In this document: positions 1 to 7,801 of the stretch, piece by piece
How the letters are laid out: each line of letters begins with the position of its first letter
Numbering within the stretch: the stretch's first letter is position 1
NCBI GenBank assembly: GCA_964453575.1
Contig: CAYVRW010000008.1
Location: forward strand, 1 to 37,410
Origin: JABDBK01 sp964453575
Lineage (GTDB): Bacteria; Pseudomonadota; Gammaproteobacteria; DSM-16500
Length of the DNA stretch: 37,410 bases
Direction: 5' to 3'
Translations under genes and position numbers: made by a program
The notes under the pieces: generated by a model
Database searches by the model: none
What the model was told of the DNA's origin: nothing
The model's input: the letters and a program-made list of their open reading frames with translations, nothing else

Positions 1-24
1 GGTCGCGGCTCTGTAGCATTGCTG

Positions 25-1113
25 TTAACCATATCTTTTCGCAAACGTTTTCATAAAATCAATTAAAGTATCCACGCCAACTTCAGGCATAGCATTATAC
101 ATACTTGCACGCAAGCCCCCGGATAAACGATGCCCTTTAAGATTCGTTAAACCCGACTCCGCTGCTTCATTTAAAAAACTGTCTAGCAAATCTTTATTAA
201 CCATATTAAAAGACACATTCATGCGTGAACGGCAACTTGGATGGATGACATTACGATAAAAATCTTGGTGTTCATCAATAAAACGATAGAGTTTTTCAGC
301 TTTACGTTGATTTAATTCAGCAAAATGTTTGACACCGCCCTGACGTTTCATCCATGCAAAGGTTAAACCTGCTATATACCATGAAAAAACCGGTGGGGTA
401 TTGTAAAAAGATTTATGCGCAACATGCAAGGGATAAGAATATAAAGTGGGCATACCAGGCAAAGGATCGCGTACTAAGTCATCTTTGATGATTACAACAG
501 TGATGCCGGCCTGGCCTATGTTTTTTTGAGCGCCTGCATAAATAATGCCATAATCGGCAACATTAATAGGCTTAGATAAAATATTAGAAGACATATCAGC
601 CACCAAAGGTACGCCATGCGTTTCTGGCAATTCATGAAACTCAACGCCATCAATGGTCTCATTGGGTGTAAAATGTACATAAGCAGCAGCAGGATTTAAC
701 GACCATTTATCTTGAGATGGAATGGTAAATAAATCATTTTCCATGACCAAAGAAGCAGCAATATTCACTTCCCCATATCGTTTCGCCTCATCAATGGCCT
801 TTTTTGACCAAATACCGGTATCAATATAATCAGCTTGCTTATTTTCTGCCATCAAATTAATAGGCACCATAGCAAATTGTGCTGTAGCACCGCCCGGTAA
901 AAATAAAACATGGTAATTGTCAGGAATAGTCATAAGTTCGCGCAAATCAGCTTCGGCTTGATCCACCACTTCTTTAAATTCAATGCCCCGGTGGCCCAAT
1001 TCCATAATAGACATACCTGTGCCATGCCAATCTAACATTTCCTTTTGTGCTTGAGACAATACTTCTTCAGACAACATGCCTGGACCAGCACTAAAATTAA
1101 ACACTTTGCGCAT
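25..1113 (-). CDS. serC: Phosphoserine aminotransferase
   Basis: PLP-dependent class V aminotransferase that converts 3-phosphohydroxypyruvate and glutamate to phosphoserine in serine synthesis, and acts in the parallel step of pyridoxal phosphate synthesis. The 362 residues match the usual length. The N-terminal FNFSAGP block is typical of SerC, and the PLP-binding lysine is visible as K197 in GAQKN. GGATAQF near residue 75 is the cofactor phosphate-binding loop. A GAGGAAG ribosome site lies just ahead of the ATG. The gene stands alone, divergent from the antiporter at 1208. Identification is secure. Confidence 0.97.
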   Translation of the reverse strand: MRKVFNFSAGPGMLSEEVLSQAQKEMLDWHGTGMSIMELGHRGIEFKEVVDQAEADLRELMTIPDNYHVLFLPGGATAQFAMVPINLMAENKQADYIDTGIWSKKAIDEAKRYGEVNIAASLVMENDLFTIPSQDKWSLNPAAAYVHFTPNETIDGVEFHELPETHGVPLVADMSSNILSKPINVADYGIIYAGAQKNIGQAGITVVIIKDDLVRDPLPGMPTLYSYPLHVAHKSFYNTPPVFSWYIAGLTFAWMKRQGGVKHFAELNQRKAEKLYRFIDEHQDFYRNVIHPSCRSRMNVSFNMVNKDLLDSFLNEAAESGLTNLKGHRLSGGLRASMYNAMPEVGVDTLIDFMKTFAKRYG

Positions 1114-1207
1114 AACTTCCTCGTTGAATATACCAATATGGCCTAAAATCCGATATCATAGTGAAACGCGCGCAAAAAAGCCACCCGACGATGTATGAGA
1201 AAAGCCT

Positions 1208-3190
1208 ATGGAATTAAATTTTCTTGAAATTCTTCTTTGCGTTTTCTTCATATCCCTCTCGATGACGGTGATCTTTCGTAAATTACGGCTATCCATCATT
1301 TTAGGCTACTTATTTGTAGGCGCACTCATTGGGCCTCATGCTATTGGACTTATGCATAACTCAACCTATGCAAAAAATTTAGCTGAATTCGGCATCGTTT
1401 TTTTAATGTTTACCGTGGGCTTAGAGTTTTCTCTGCCTAAATTGTTTGCCTTACGTTATTCGGTTTTTGTGATAGGAAGCTTGCAAGTTCTACTCACTAT
1501 TTCAATCACCACTCTTTGTGGTATTTATTTAGGAATGAGCAAACTTGCGGCACTCACCGTAGGCAGCATCGTTGCTATGTCATCCACCGCCATTGTAGTA
1601 AAACAATTAAGTGATCAACTTGAATTACAATCAAAACATGGTTTAAATGCAGTTGGCATTTTATTATTTCAAGACCTGGCAGTGATCCCGCTTATCATTT
1701 TAATTGCAGGTCTCGCGCAGGGTAAAGAAAGCAGTTTATTCTCCTTACTTATCTGGGCATTACTCAAAGGTTCTTTAGCCATATTGTTAATTTTTTTGGT
1801 AGGACGATGGCTGCTTAAACCTTTGTTCCACCAAATTTCAAAAACACGTGACATTGAATTATTTACGTTAACTGTATTGTTAGTCACACTTACTGGTGCA
1901 TGGTTCACGAATTTATGCGGTCTTTCTTATGCTTTAGGCGCATTCCTCGCAGGACTTATGTTGGCTGAAACCGAATTTAAGCATCAAATTGAAGTTGAGA
2001 TTCGTCCTTTCCGAGATATTTTATTAGGCTTATTTTTTATTACGATAGGTATGCTAGCCGATGTAAGAAGCTGGTACGATACGTGGATTTGGATTTTGCT
2101 ACTGGTTATAGCACTGGCGATAGGTAAAATGCTTTTAATCATTCTTATCACTCGTTTATCAGGCAATGATCTTCCCACATCGACTCGCACAGGGATAGTG
2201 CTGGCACAAGGCGGTGAATTTGGATTTGCTTTATTAACTCTTGCGCTAAGCAAATCAATTTTACCAGCAGATTATGGCCAAGTGGTTTTAGCAGCCTTAC
2301 TTATCAGTGTTGCTATCTCACCCATTTTAATACGTTTTAATAAACAAATTGCTAAATTTTGTTTGCCTAAAAAAATGAGGATTGACGATATTCAGACTAA
2401 GCAAGAAATCAGTTCGACCGGAAAAAAATTAAAACAACATATCATTATCTGCGGCTATGGACGTGTAGGCCAACAAATTGCCCGATTATTAAATAAAATT
2501 AACGTTCCATTTATAGGACTTGACCTTGATCCTGAACTCATTCGGTTCGCAACACTTGCTGGGGATAACGTATTTTATGGTGACCCTACTCATCCTGGAA
2601 TATTAAAAGCGGCTGGATTAAAGCAGGCAAAACTTCTTATTATCAGCTTTAACGATTTACGTGCATCTCTTCAAATCTTAAACATAGTCAAACAAAGCCG
2701 TCCTGATTTAGCCATTCTAGTCCGATGCAAAGATGAGTTTGAATTAAAACAATTAAAATCTTATGGAGCATCCCACATTGTTGCCGAAATTTTTGAAACA
2801 AGTCTCACTTTAGCGCAACATTTATTAACGATTATTGATATTCCAAAAACAAAATCAGCCGAACTCATTCATGAGATGCGCAGTAAAGATTATGATTTAT
2901 TATTAAAAGTTTTTACTGGAACTTACGAAGAAACGATGGAGGATGAAAATTCTCCGCTAGGCCAATTAAAACCGATTTTAATTACAGAAGGTGCCTATGC
3001 AGTTAATAAAAAACTAAAAGATTTAGATCTTAAATCGTGCGGTGTAGAGCTTATTGCTATTCGCTCAGGTGAAACTAAATTTATGAAACCTCATAACAAT
3101 ACTAAAATTGAAGCGAATAATATTATTACTGTTTATGGAACAGCTATAGGTTTAGAAGAAGCGGAGAGACTGTTATTGCGTGGTGGATAA
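1208..3190 (+). CDS. CPA2 family monovalent cation:H+ antiporter with RCK domains (KefB/YbaL type)
   Basis: Inner-membrane K+(Na+)/H+ exchanger of 660 residues. Residues 1 to about 380 form the multi-helix Na/H exchanger domain, with GAFLAGLMLAETEF and the LFQDLAVIPL helix typical of KefB/KefC/YbaL. A TrkA-N nucleotide-binding domain starts near residue 410 (IIICGYGRVGQQIARLL is a Rossmann GxGxxG loop), and a TrkA-C domain occupies about 570 to 655. Such C-terminal domains gate ion flux in response to NAD(H), AMP or glutathione adducts. The ligand here cannot be read from sequence, so I do not assign kefB or kefC. It converges on tdk with only 8 bases between the stop codons. Confidence 0.9.
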   Translation: MELNFLEILLCVFFISLSMTVIFRKLRLSIILGYLFVGALIGPHAIGLMHNSTYAKNLAEFGIVFLMFTVGLEFSLPKLFALRYSVFVIGSLQVLLTISITTLCGIYLGMSKLAALTVGSIVAMSSTAIVVKQLSDQLELQSKHGLNAVGILLFQDLAVIPLIILIAGLAQGKESSLFSLLIWALLKGSLAILLIFLVGRWLLKPLFHQISKTRDIELFTLTVLLVTLTGAWFTNLCGLSYALGAFLAGLMLAETEFKHQIEVEIRPFRDILLGLFFITIGMLADVRSWYDTWIWILLLVIALAIGKMLLIILITRLSGNDLPTSTRTGIVLAQGGEFGFALLTLALSKSILPADYGQVVLAALLISVAISPILIRFNKQIAKFCLPKKMRIDDIQTKQEISSTGKKLKQHIIICGYGRVGQQIARLLNKINVPFIGLDLDPELIRFATLAGDNVFYGDPTHPGILKAAGLKQAKLLIISFNDLRASLQILNIVKQSRPDLAILVRCKDEFELKQLKSYGASHIVAEIFETSLTLAQHLLTIIDIPKTKSAELIHEMRSKDYDLLLKVFTGTYEETMEDENSPLGQLKPILITEGAYAVNKKLKDLDLKSCGVELIAIRSGETKFMKPHNNTKIEANNIITVYGTAIGLEEAERLLLRGG

Positions 3191-3198
3191 TCAATGTC

Positions 3199-3810
3199 TT
3201 AACACGAAAAAACTTCTTTTTTTGATACTTCAGCAACCATCATTGCTCTGAAATGCCTACGGCACATAGAAGTATAACTTTCATTAGCACCTATGAGTAT
3301 CTGCGCACCTTCTTTAACAATATTGCCATCTCCATCAATCCTGGCATTATTAATGGCTTTTTTTCCGCAATGGCAAATCGTTTTGATTTCAATAAGATTA
3401 TCAGCCCAAACTAATAACGCTGTACTTCCCTCAAACGGTTCGCCTTGAAAATCGCTACGCAAACCATAAGCAAGTACAGGTATATTTAAACGGTCAACCA
3501 CATCTGTTAATTGTAGAACTTGGGCTTTTGATAAAAACTGGGCTTCATCAATGAGAATACAAGCAAGTTTTGCATCCGATTCTTTTTGCTGTTTACTGTA
3601 ATCAAAAAAGTTAAAAATCCTATCAAATACGATAGCATTAGACTTAAGACCTATGCGTGATGAAATTTTTCCAACTCCATCACGCGTGTCTATCATAGGC
3701 GTAAACAATAAAGTCCCCATGCCTCTTTCTTTATAATTATACGATGATTGCAATAACATCGTGGTTTTTCCGGCATTCATAGCGGAATAATAAAAATAAA
3801 GTTTGGCCAT
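3199..3810 (-). CDS. tdk: Thymidine kinase (type II)
   Basis: Phosphorylates thymidine to dTMP in pyrimidine salvage. I place the start at the internal ATG at 3810 (MAKLYFYYSAMNAGKTT, 203 residues). It has a GGGA ribosome site, and this is the family N-terminus; an upstream in-frame extension would run into the preceding gene. Visible motifs: P-loop MNAGKTT, the DEAQF Walker B motif, and a zinc site made of CHCG and the later CRRH. It is the last gene of a fumC-hypothetical-tdk operon, starting 10 bases after the previous stop. Confidence 0.95.
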   Translation of the reverse strand: MAKLYFYYSAMNAGKTTMLLQSSYNYKERGMGTLLFTPMIDTRDGVGKISSRIGLKSNAIVFDRIFNFFDYSKQQKESDAKLACILIDEAQFLSKAQVLQLTDVVDRLNIPVLAYGLRSDFQGEPFEGSTALLVWADNLIEIKTICHCGKKAINNARIDGDGNIVKEGAQILIGANESYTSMCRRHFRAMMVAEVSKKEVFSC

Positions 3811-3820
3811 AAAATCCCTT

Positions 3821-4552
3821 TTATTTTTTATTTTCAAGTAAAGGCTTAAGTGTTTCTTTTGTTTCTCCAACAACAGAAGCTAACAGTTCTTTATTTTTGA
3901 ATAAAGTGGCAGCTGATTGGTAAGTTTTATTTAGCGCAGTTGATGCAGCAGCAAAAACATCGTCCAAGCCATCGCCAACACGCGAAACTTTTCCACCTGC
4001 TTCTTTTAATGCAAGTGCATTATCCAAAGATCTTGCAATACGCCAATGTTCGATTCGTTCGCTATACAAAATTCCAATAGCACTCACCAACAACCCTACA
4101 CTAAAGCGCATAGCAAGTGAAAAAGCGCCCACAGCAATAGCTGCGCTGCGAATATGATGAGCAGCTATCGTAACCAAGATTTTCATATGTTTTTGAGCCA
4201 GGGGTAAAAGATCATCTTTTATAGGATCTGGCTCAGGATCAGATTTAATTGAGTTTATTTGATTAATCACATGTTTCAAAAAAAGTAACTCTGATAAATC
4301 TGCATGGCGAAATACCGCCTCAAATAATGCCCAATCTGAATCCTTGATATGACCACCCGATGAAAAAAAACCTCGGGATGCAGCGATATTGTTAGTTTTA
4401 TTCGCATACTCGATGAGTTGTTGCAAAACTATAACTTTTGCTTTGGCATCAGCTGCTTCCAGTGATTGACACCAGGCACGCAATGTATTGAGTGATTTTT
4501 GGCGATCCTCAAAGGTCATCGTTTTATTAAACTGAACAACTGGGGCTGGCAT
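3821..4552 (-). CDS. Hypothetical alpha-helical protein between fumC and tdk
   Basis: A 243-residue protein I do not recognise. It is predicted mostly helical and alanine-rich. A weakly hydrophobic stretch around residues 130 to 165 (IRSAAIAVGAFSLAMRF, then GLLVSAIGILY) could be one or two membrane helices. The C-terminal 70 residues are charged and end in LLENKK. No signal peptide is visible. It lies 24 bases after fumC and 10 bases before tdk on the same strand, so it is probably cotranscribed with both. Base composition looks like that of its neighbours. Function unknown. Confidence 0.8.
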   Translation of the reverse strand: MPAPVVQFNKTMTFEDRQKSLNTLRAWCQSLEAADAKAKVIVLQQLIEYANKTNNIAASRGFFSSGGHIKDSDWALFEAVFRHADLSELLFLKHVINQINSIKSDPEPDPIKDDLLPLAQKHMKILVTIAAHHIRSAAIAVGAFSLAMRFSVGLLVSAIGILYSERIEHWRIARSLDNALALKEAGGKVSRVGDGLDDVFAAASTALNKTYQSAATLFKNKELLASVVGETKETLKPLLENKK

Positions 4553-4576
4553 TTTGATCCTCCTTGATGGTTAATT

Positions 4577-5980
4577 TTAATTTACATCATGCGGTTCTGT
4601 CATCTTTTCTGGTTTAACTAATTGTTTAAATTCATCTTGCGATAAATAACCCAATTCAAGACAAGCTGTCAACAGACTCGTGCCATCATGCCATGCTTTA
4701 TGCGCAATTTCAGCCGATTTATCATAACCAATTTTAGGTGCAAGCGCGGTCACTAACATCAATGAATTATCAACACAACTTGCTATACGTTTTTCATCCG
4801 CTGCTAAATCTTTAATACAAAATTGCGTAAACATATCGGAGGATTCAGAAAGCAATATAATAGAATGCATTAAATTATGAATCATGACAGGTTTAAAAAC
4901 ATTTAATTCAAAATTACCTTGCGAAGCTGCTATGCCAATCGTTGTATCATTTCCCATAACTTGTACGCAAGCCATGGTCATTGCTTCACACTGCGTAGGA
5001 TTAACTTTCCCTGGCATGATTGATGAACCTGGTTCGTTTGCGGGTAATATTAATTCGCCCAAACCACAGCGCGGGCCGGACCCCAACCAACGTATATCAT
5101 TGGCTATTTTCATCAAAGCACAAGCTAATGTTTTAAGGGCACCGCTCATAAAAACAATAGCTTCATGCGATGCAAGGGCTGCAAATTTATTAGGTGCTGA
5201 AATAAAATGTAAGCCTGTTAATTTTGCAATTAAATTAGCGGCGTGGACTGCAAATTTAGGATGCGTATTAATGCCAGTACCTACCGCAGTTCCGCCTAAA
5301 GCCAATTCATGCAAGCCTGGCAAAGCCGAATCAATACATTTCATGGCTGAATCAAGTTGTGCAACATACCCTGAAAATTCTTGTCCTAATGTTAAAGGAA
5401 CGGCATCTTGTAAATGCGTTCTCCCTATTTTAACAATATGAGCAAACGCTTTTTGTTTTTCTGCCAACGCATCGCGTAATTTTTTAATCGATGGCATGAG
5501 TTTTCGTACAATGGCTTCAACAGCTGCAATATGCATGGCTGTTGGAAAGGTATCATTTGATGATTGCGAGCGATTAACATCATCATTAGGGTGAATAGGT
5601 GCTTTACTGCCGCGTTTACCGCCGGCCATTTCAATCGCGCGATTAGAAATAACTTCATTCACATTCATATTTGTTTGTGTACCGCTGCCGGTTTGCCATA
5701 TGCTCAAGGGAAACTGGTTATCAAGTTTACCTGAGATCACTTCATCGGCGGCTGCTACAATAAGTTTCATTTTATCTTCAGACAATAATCCTAATTCATA
5801 ATTAGTCATCGCTGCTGCTTTTTTCAAAACACCAAAAGCATGAATAAGCTCTTTTGGCATCGTATCATCACCAATGGCAAAATGGTGCAACGAACGCTGC
5901 GTTTGCGCGCCCCAATAAACATCGGCAGGTACTTCAATGGTACCCATGCTGTCTGATTCAATACGCATTTGTTGGGTCAT
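4577..5980 (-). CDS. fumC: Fumarate hydratase class II
   Basis: Reversibly hydrates fumarate to malate in the TCA cycle. It is an oxygen-stable, iron-free tetrameric enzyme of the aspartase/fumarase superfamily. The signature GSSIMPGKVNP is present near residue 318, as are the substrate-binding blocks SSNDTFPTAMHI and GRTHLQDAVPLTLGQEF. The usual length is about 465 residues. Two adjacent ATG codons are possible starts (5983 and 5980). The GGAGG ribosome site is only 2 bases from the first and 5 from the second, so I choose the second (467 residues). First gene of an operon with the hypothetical protein and tdk. Confidence 0.97.
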   Translation of the reverse strand: MTQQMRIESDSMGTIEVPADVYWGAQTQRSLHHFAIGDDTMPKELIHAFGVLKKAAAMTNYELGLLSEDKMKLIVAAADEVISGKLDNQFPLSIWQTGSGTQTNMNVNEVISNRAIEMAGGKRGSKAPIHPNDDVNRSQSSNDTFPTAMHIAAVEAIVRKLMPSIKKLRDALAEKQKAFAHIVKIGRTHLQDAVPLTLGQEFSGYVAQLDSAMKCIDSALPGLHELALGGTAVGTGINTHPKFAVHAANLIAKLTGLHFISAPNKFAALASHEAIVFMSGALKTLACALMKIANDIRWLGSGPRCGLGELILPANEPGSSIMPGKVNPTQCEAMTMACVQVMGNDTTIGIAASQGNFELNVFKPVMIHNLMHSIILLSESSDMFTQFCIKDLAADEKRIASCVDNSLMLVTALAPKIGYDKSAEIAHKAWHDGTSLLTACLELGYLSQDEFKQLVKPEKMTEPHDVN

Positions 5981-6017
5981 CATAACCTCCTCTTATCATT
6001 TAATTTTTTATTTTACA

Positions 6018-6051
6018 CCCTGGATCCCGCGGACATGCCGCGGGATGACGA
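6018..6051. repeat. Palindromic repeat, family GTCAT-stem-ATCCAG (copy 1)
   Basis: A 9-bp perfect stem (ATCCCGCGG / CCGCGGGAT) around a 5-base loop, with conserved outer borders: read on the minus strand it begins GTCAT and ends ATCCAGG. It lies between the small secreted protein and fumC. No T-run follows, so it is not a canonical intrinsic terminator. The same border sequences recur around a different stem at 23292-23324, which marks a dispersed repeat family. Confidence 0.7.
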
Positions 6052-6055
6052 GGCT

Positions 6056-6265
6056 TTACCAGCTATCGCTATCATCTGCCGTTTGACCTGCCGTGTCAGG
6101 TTGTGGTTGTCCTGAATTATCCATAGGCGTCGCAGAAAATGGATTTTTTGCACCATTACTGGACAAATTAGCACCGGACAAAGATTGCTCATCTTCTGCC
6201 GCAAATACGGCTGAATTCGCTAAAAATAATGCCAATAAACTTGATACTATAAACATTTTTTTCAT
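6056..6265 (-). CDS. Small secreted hypothetical protein
   Basis: A 69-residue protein with a clear Sec signal peptide: MKK, a hydrophobic core (FIVSSLLALFLANS) and an AVFAA cleavage site. The mature part is short, polar and acidic, ending DDSDSW. I start it at the ATG at 6265, which follows an AGGGAAT ribosome site; the longer in-frame reading begins inside the ubiG promoter region. It is divergent from ubiG and upstream of fumC on the same strand, separated by a palindromic repeat. No family is recognised. Role unknown, presumably periplasmic. Confidence 0.65.
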   Translation of the reverse strand: MKKMFIVSSLLALFLANSAVFAAEDEQSLSGANLSSNGAKNPFSATPMDNSGQPQPDTAGQTADDSDSW

Positions 6266-6366
6266 ATATAATTCCCTTTGGAAAACAATAATGAAGTATG
6301 CCGGACTTCCCGACCCAGCTATGATAAACAGACTATCCACGACTAGCAAGCTAACAAAGGTATAAC

Positions 6367-7074
6367 ATGTCTAAACCTAATATTGACCCTGCAGAAATAG
6401 CTAAATTCGGTGAACTTGCCGCCCATTGGTGGGATGCCGAGGGTGAAATGAAATCCTTACACGACATTAATCCTCTAAGATTGCAATATATTAATCAACA
6501 TGCTCCTCTAAAAGGTAAAAAAATCCTCGATATAGGTTGTGGCGGGGGGATTTTATCTGAAAGCATGGACAAAACAGGCGGCCATGTGACCGCCATTGAC
6601 ATGAGCCAACAAGCCATACAAGTGGCTAAGCTCCACCAGCACGAAAGCGGCACCCAAGTTGAGTATTTTGTGAGCACCGCAGAAGATTTCGCTGCTAAAC
6701 ATCCAGGTGAATTTGACATGATTACCTGTCTGGAAATGCTAGAACATGTGCCCGACCCTTCCTCTATCGTTCGGGCATGTGCAGAATTAGTAAAACCAGG
6801 GGGAAGTGTGTTTTTTTCTACCCTGAATCGTAATCTGAAATCGTATCTTTTTGCTATCATAGGGGCGGAGTATGTGCTGAATATTATTCCTAAAAATACC
6901 CACGATTATGCAAAATTCATTCGCCCAAGTGAGTTATCGGAATGGGCGAGGAGAAGTCATTTAACCGTCAAAAATATGACTGGCATGACTTACCAACCTT
7001 TCGCTAAAACCTATCATTTATGTGATGATATATCGGTGAATTATTTGGTGCATCTATTAAAAAAATCAACATGA
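6367..7074 (+). CDS. ubiG: Ubiquinone biosynthesis O-methyltransferase
   Basis: SAM-dependent class I methyltransferase that performs both O-methylations in ubiquinone synthesis. At 235 residues it has the family length. The N-terminal FGELAAHWWDAEGEMKSLHDINPLRLQYI is diagnostic of UbiG. The SAM-binding motif I is ILDIGCGGGILSE, followed by the acidic motif VTAIDMS and the post-I motif FDMITCLEMLEHVPDP. An AAGG ribosome site precedes the ATG. It converges on vapC with 11 bases between the genes. Confidence 0.96.
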   Translation: MSKPNIDPAEIAKFGELAAHWWDAEGEMKSLHDINPLRLQYINQHAPLKGKKILDIGCGGGILSESMDKTGGHVTAIDMSQQAIQVAKLHQHESGTQVEYFVSTAEDFAAKHPGEFDMITCLEMLEHVPDPSSIVRACAELVKPGGSVFFSTLNRNLKSYLFAIIGAEYVLNIIPKNTHDYAKFIRPSELSEWARRSHLTVKNMTGMTYQPFAKTYHLCDDISVNYLVHLLKKST

Positions 7075-7085
7075 ATTACACCGCA

Positions 7086-7460
7086 TCAAAATAATGTTAA
7101 TCCACAATGTTTAACAAAATTTTTAAAATCTGTGTCACATGTAATAAGTGGAACCTGATGATCAATACAACTTTGTGCAATAAGCGTATCTGCTAAACGC
7201 GCTTTTAACTTTTTGGAAATTAATTTAGATCGATTTAATCCAGCCCTTTGCCAATAATTTTCTTTAAGCTCTAAAAGAGGAAGTTCCTCGATTTTCTGAA
7301 TAAACTTTGTTGGTAAAAATGGATCGCTTAAAATTTCAACTAAAACAGTAGGAGGCAAAACTAATATGTGATGGACAAGCACATCATCCAGCTTATCCGT
7401 TTGAGTATTATTTTTACCTTGAAAATAATCTATTAAAACGGAAGTATCTGCAGCAATCAT
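7086..7460 (-). CDS. vapC: PIN-domain ribonuclease toxin (VapC family)
   Basis: A 124-residue PIN-domain protein, the usual VapC size. The acidic metal-binding residues can be read: D5 (IAADTSVLID), E42 (VLVEIL), D91 (LADTLIAQ) and D109/D111 (TCDTDF). VapC toxins cleave tRNA or rRNA in the cytoplasm when freed from antitoxin. It lies 4 bases after the antitoxin gene on the same strand, the normal order antitoxin then toxin. All catalytic acids are present, so it looks functional. The target RNA cannot be read from sequence. Confidence 0.88.
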   Translation of the reverse strand: MIAADTSVLIDYFQGKNNTQTDKLDDVLVHHILVLPPTVLVEILSDPFLPTKFIQKIEELPLLELKENYWQRAGLNRSKLISKKLKARLADTLIAQSCIDHQVPLITCDTDFKNFVKHCGLTLF

Positions 7461-7464
7461 GATT

Positions 7465-7674
7465 TTACCTATCTTTTCTCAAATCTTCTAAATCTATAGA
7501 AAACTCTACTTTTCCCCGCATTTTACGCAAAGCCTCATAGGCACCCGCATGGGCAAGTTGTCTTAAGGCTATCTTTATAGTCTCAGTAATGCCTTTTCCT
7601 GTCGCAAGTTGAGCTTCATGTAATAAATGAACAGGAATATGTGCCGTTATTTTTTGGATTTGTTCATGTGTCAT
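7465..7674 (-). CDS. vapB: VapB-type antitoxin (ribbon-helix-helix)
   Basis: A 69-residue antitoxin partner of the PIN toxin downstream. I start it at the ATG at 7674, 5 bases after a strong GGAGGTGG ribosome site; a longer in-frame start would sit in the promoter. The N-terminal half (ITAHIPVHLLHEAQLATGKGI, then a helix TETIKIALRQLA) has the strand-helix-helix layout of DNA-binding RHH antitoxins. The C-terminal part (VEFSIDLEDLRKDR) is the expected toxin-binding tail. The promoter upstream carries an inverted repeat suited to autorepression. Confidence 0.8.
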   Translation of the reverse strand: MTHEQIQKITAHIPVHLLHEAQLATGKGITETIKIALRQLAHAGAYEALRKMRGKVEFSIDLEDLRKDR

Positions 7675-7690
7675 ATTTACCACCTCCCAT

Positions 7691-7725
7691 ACGTAAAGCA
7701 TACCATAATTGCTTACGTAAATCAA
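7691..7725 (-). promoter_or_regulatory. vapBC promoter with embedded operator
   Basis: On the minus strand a -35 TTGATT (7720-7725) and a -10 TATGCT (7697-7702) are separated by exactly 17 bases. The inverted repeat ACGTAAAGCA (7691-7700) / TGCTTACGT (7710-7718), with one bulged base, covers the -10 box and the spacer. This is the arrangement expected for autorepression by the VapB or VapBC complex. Binding itself is inferred. Confidence 0.6.
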
Positions 7726-7742
7726 GGTAGAAATGCTTATTT

Positions 7743-7778
7743 CTTAAGTTTTTCTTAAGAATATTCCTGTACTATAAA
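7743..7778 (+). promoter_or_regulatory. PmrA-box-like tandem repeat and -10 element upstream of the 441-residue protein
   Basis: Two CTTAAG hexamers (7743-7748 and 7754-7759) are separated by five T, giving an 11-base start-to-start spacing. TATAAA follows at 7773-7778, 13 bases later. The PmrA response regulator of enterics binds tandem half-sites of the YTTAAK-N5-YTTAAK type, and PmrA of Legionella and Coxiella uses a related 11-bp-spaced element ahead of Dot/Icm effector genes. Because CTTAAG is itself a palindrome, the site is also a perfect inverted repeat and could be an operator for another dimer. No good -35 hexamer is present, as expected for an activated promoter. Confidence 0.5.
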
Positions 7779-7801
7779 CGACCAATTCGAGGAATTTTAT
7801 T

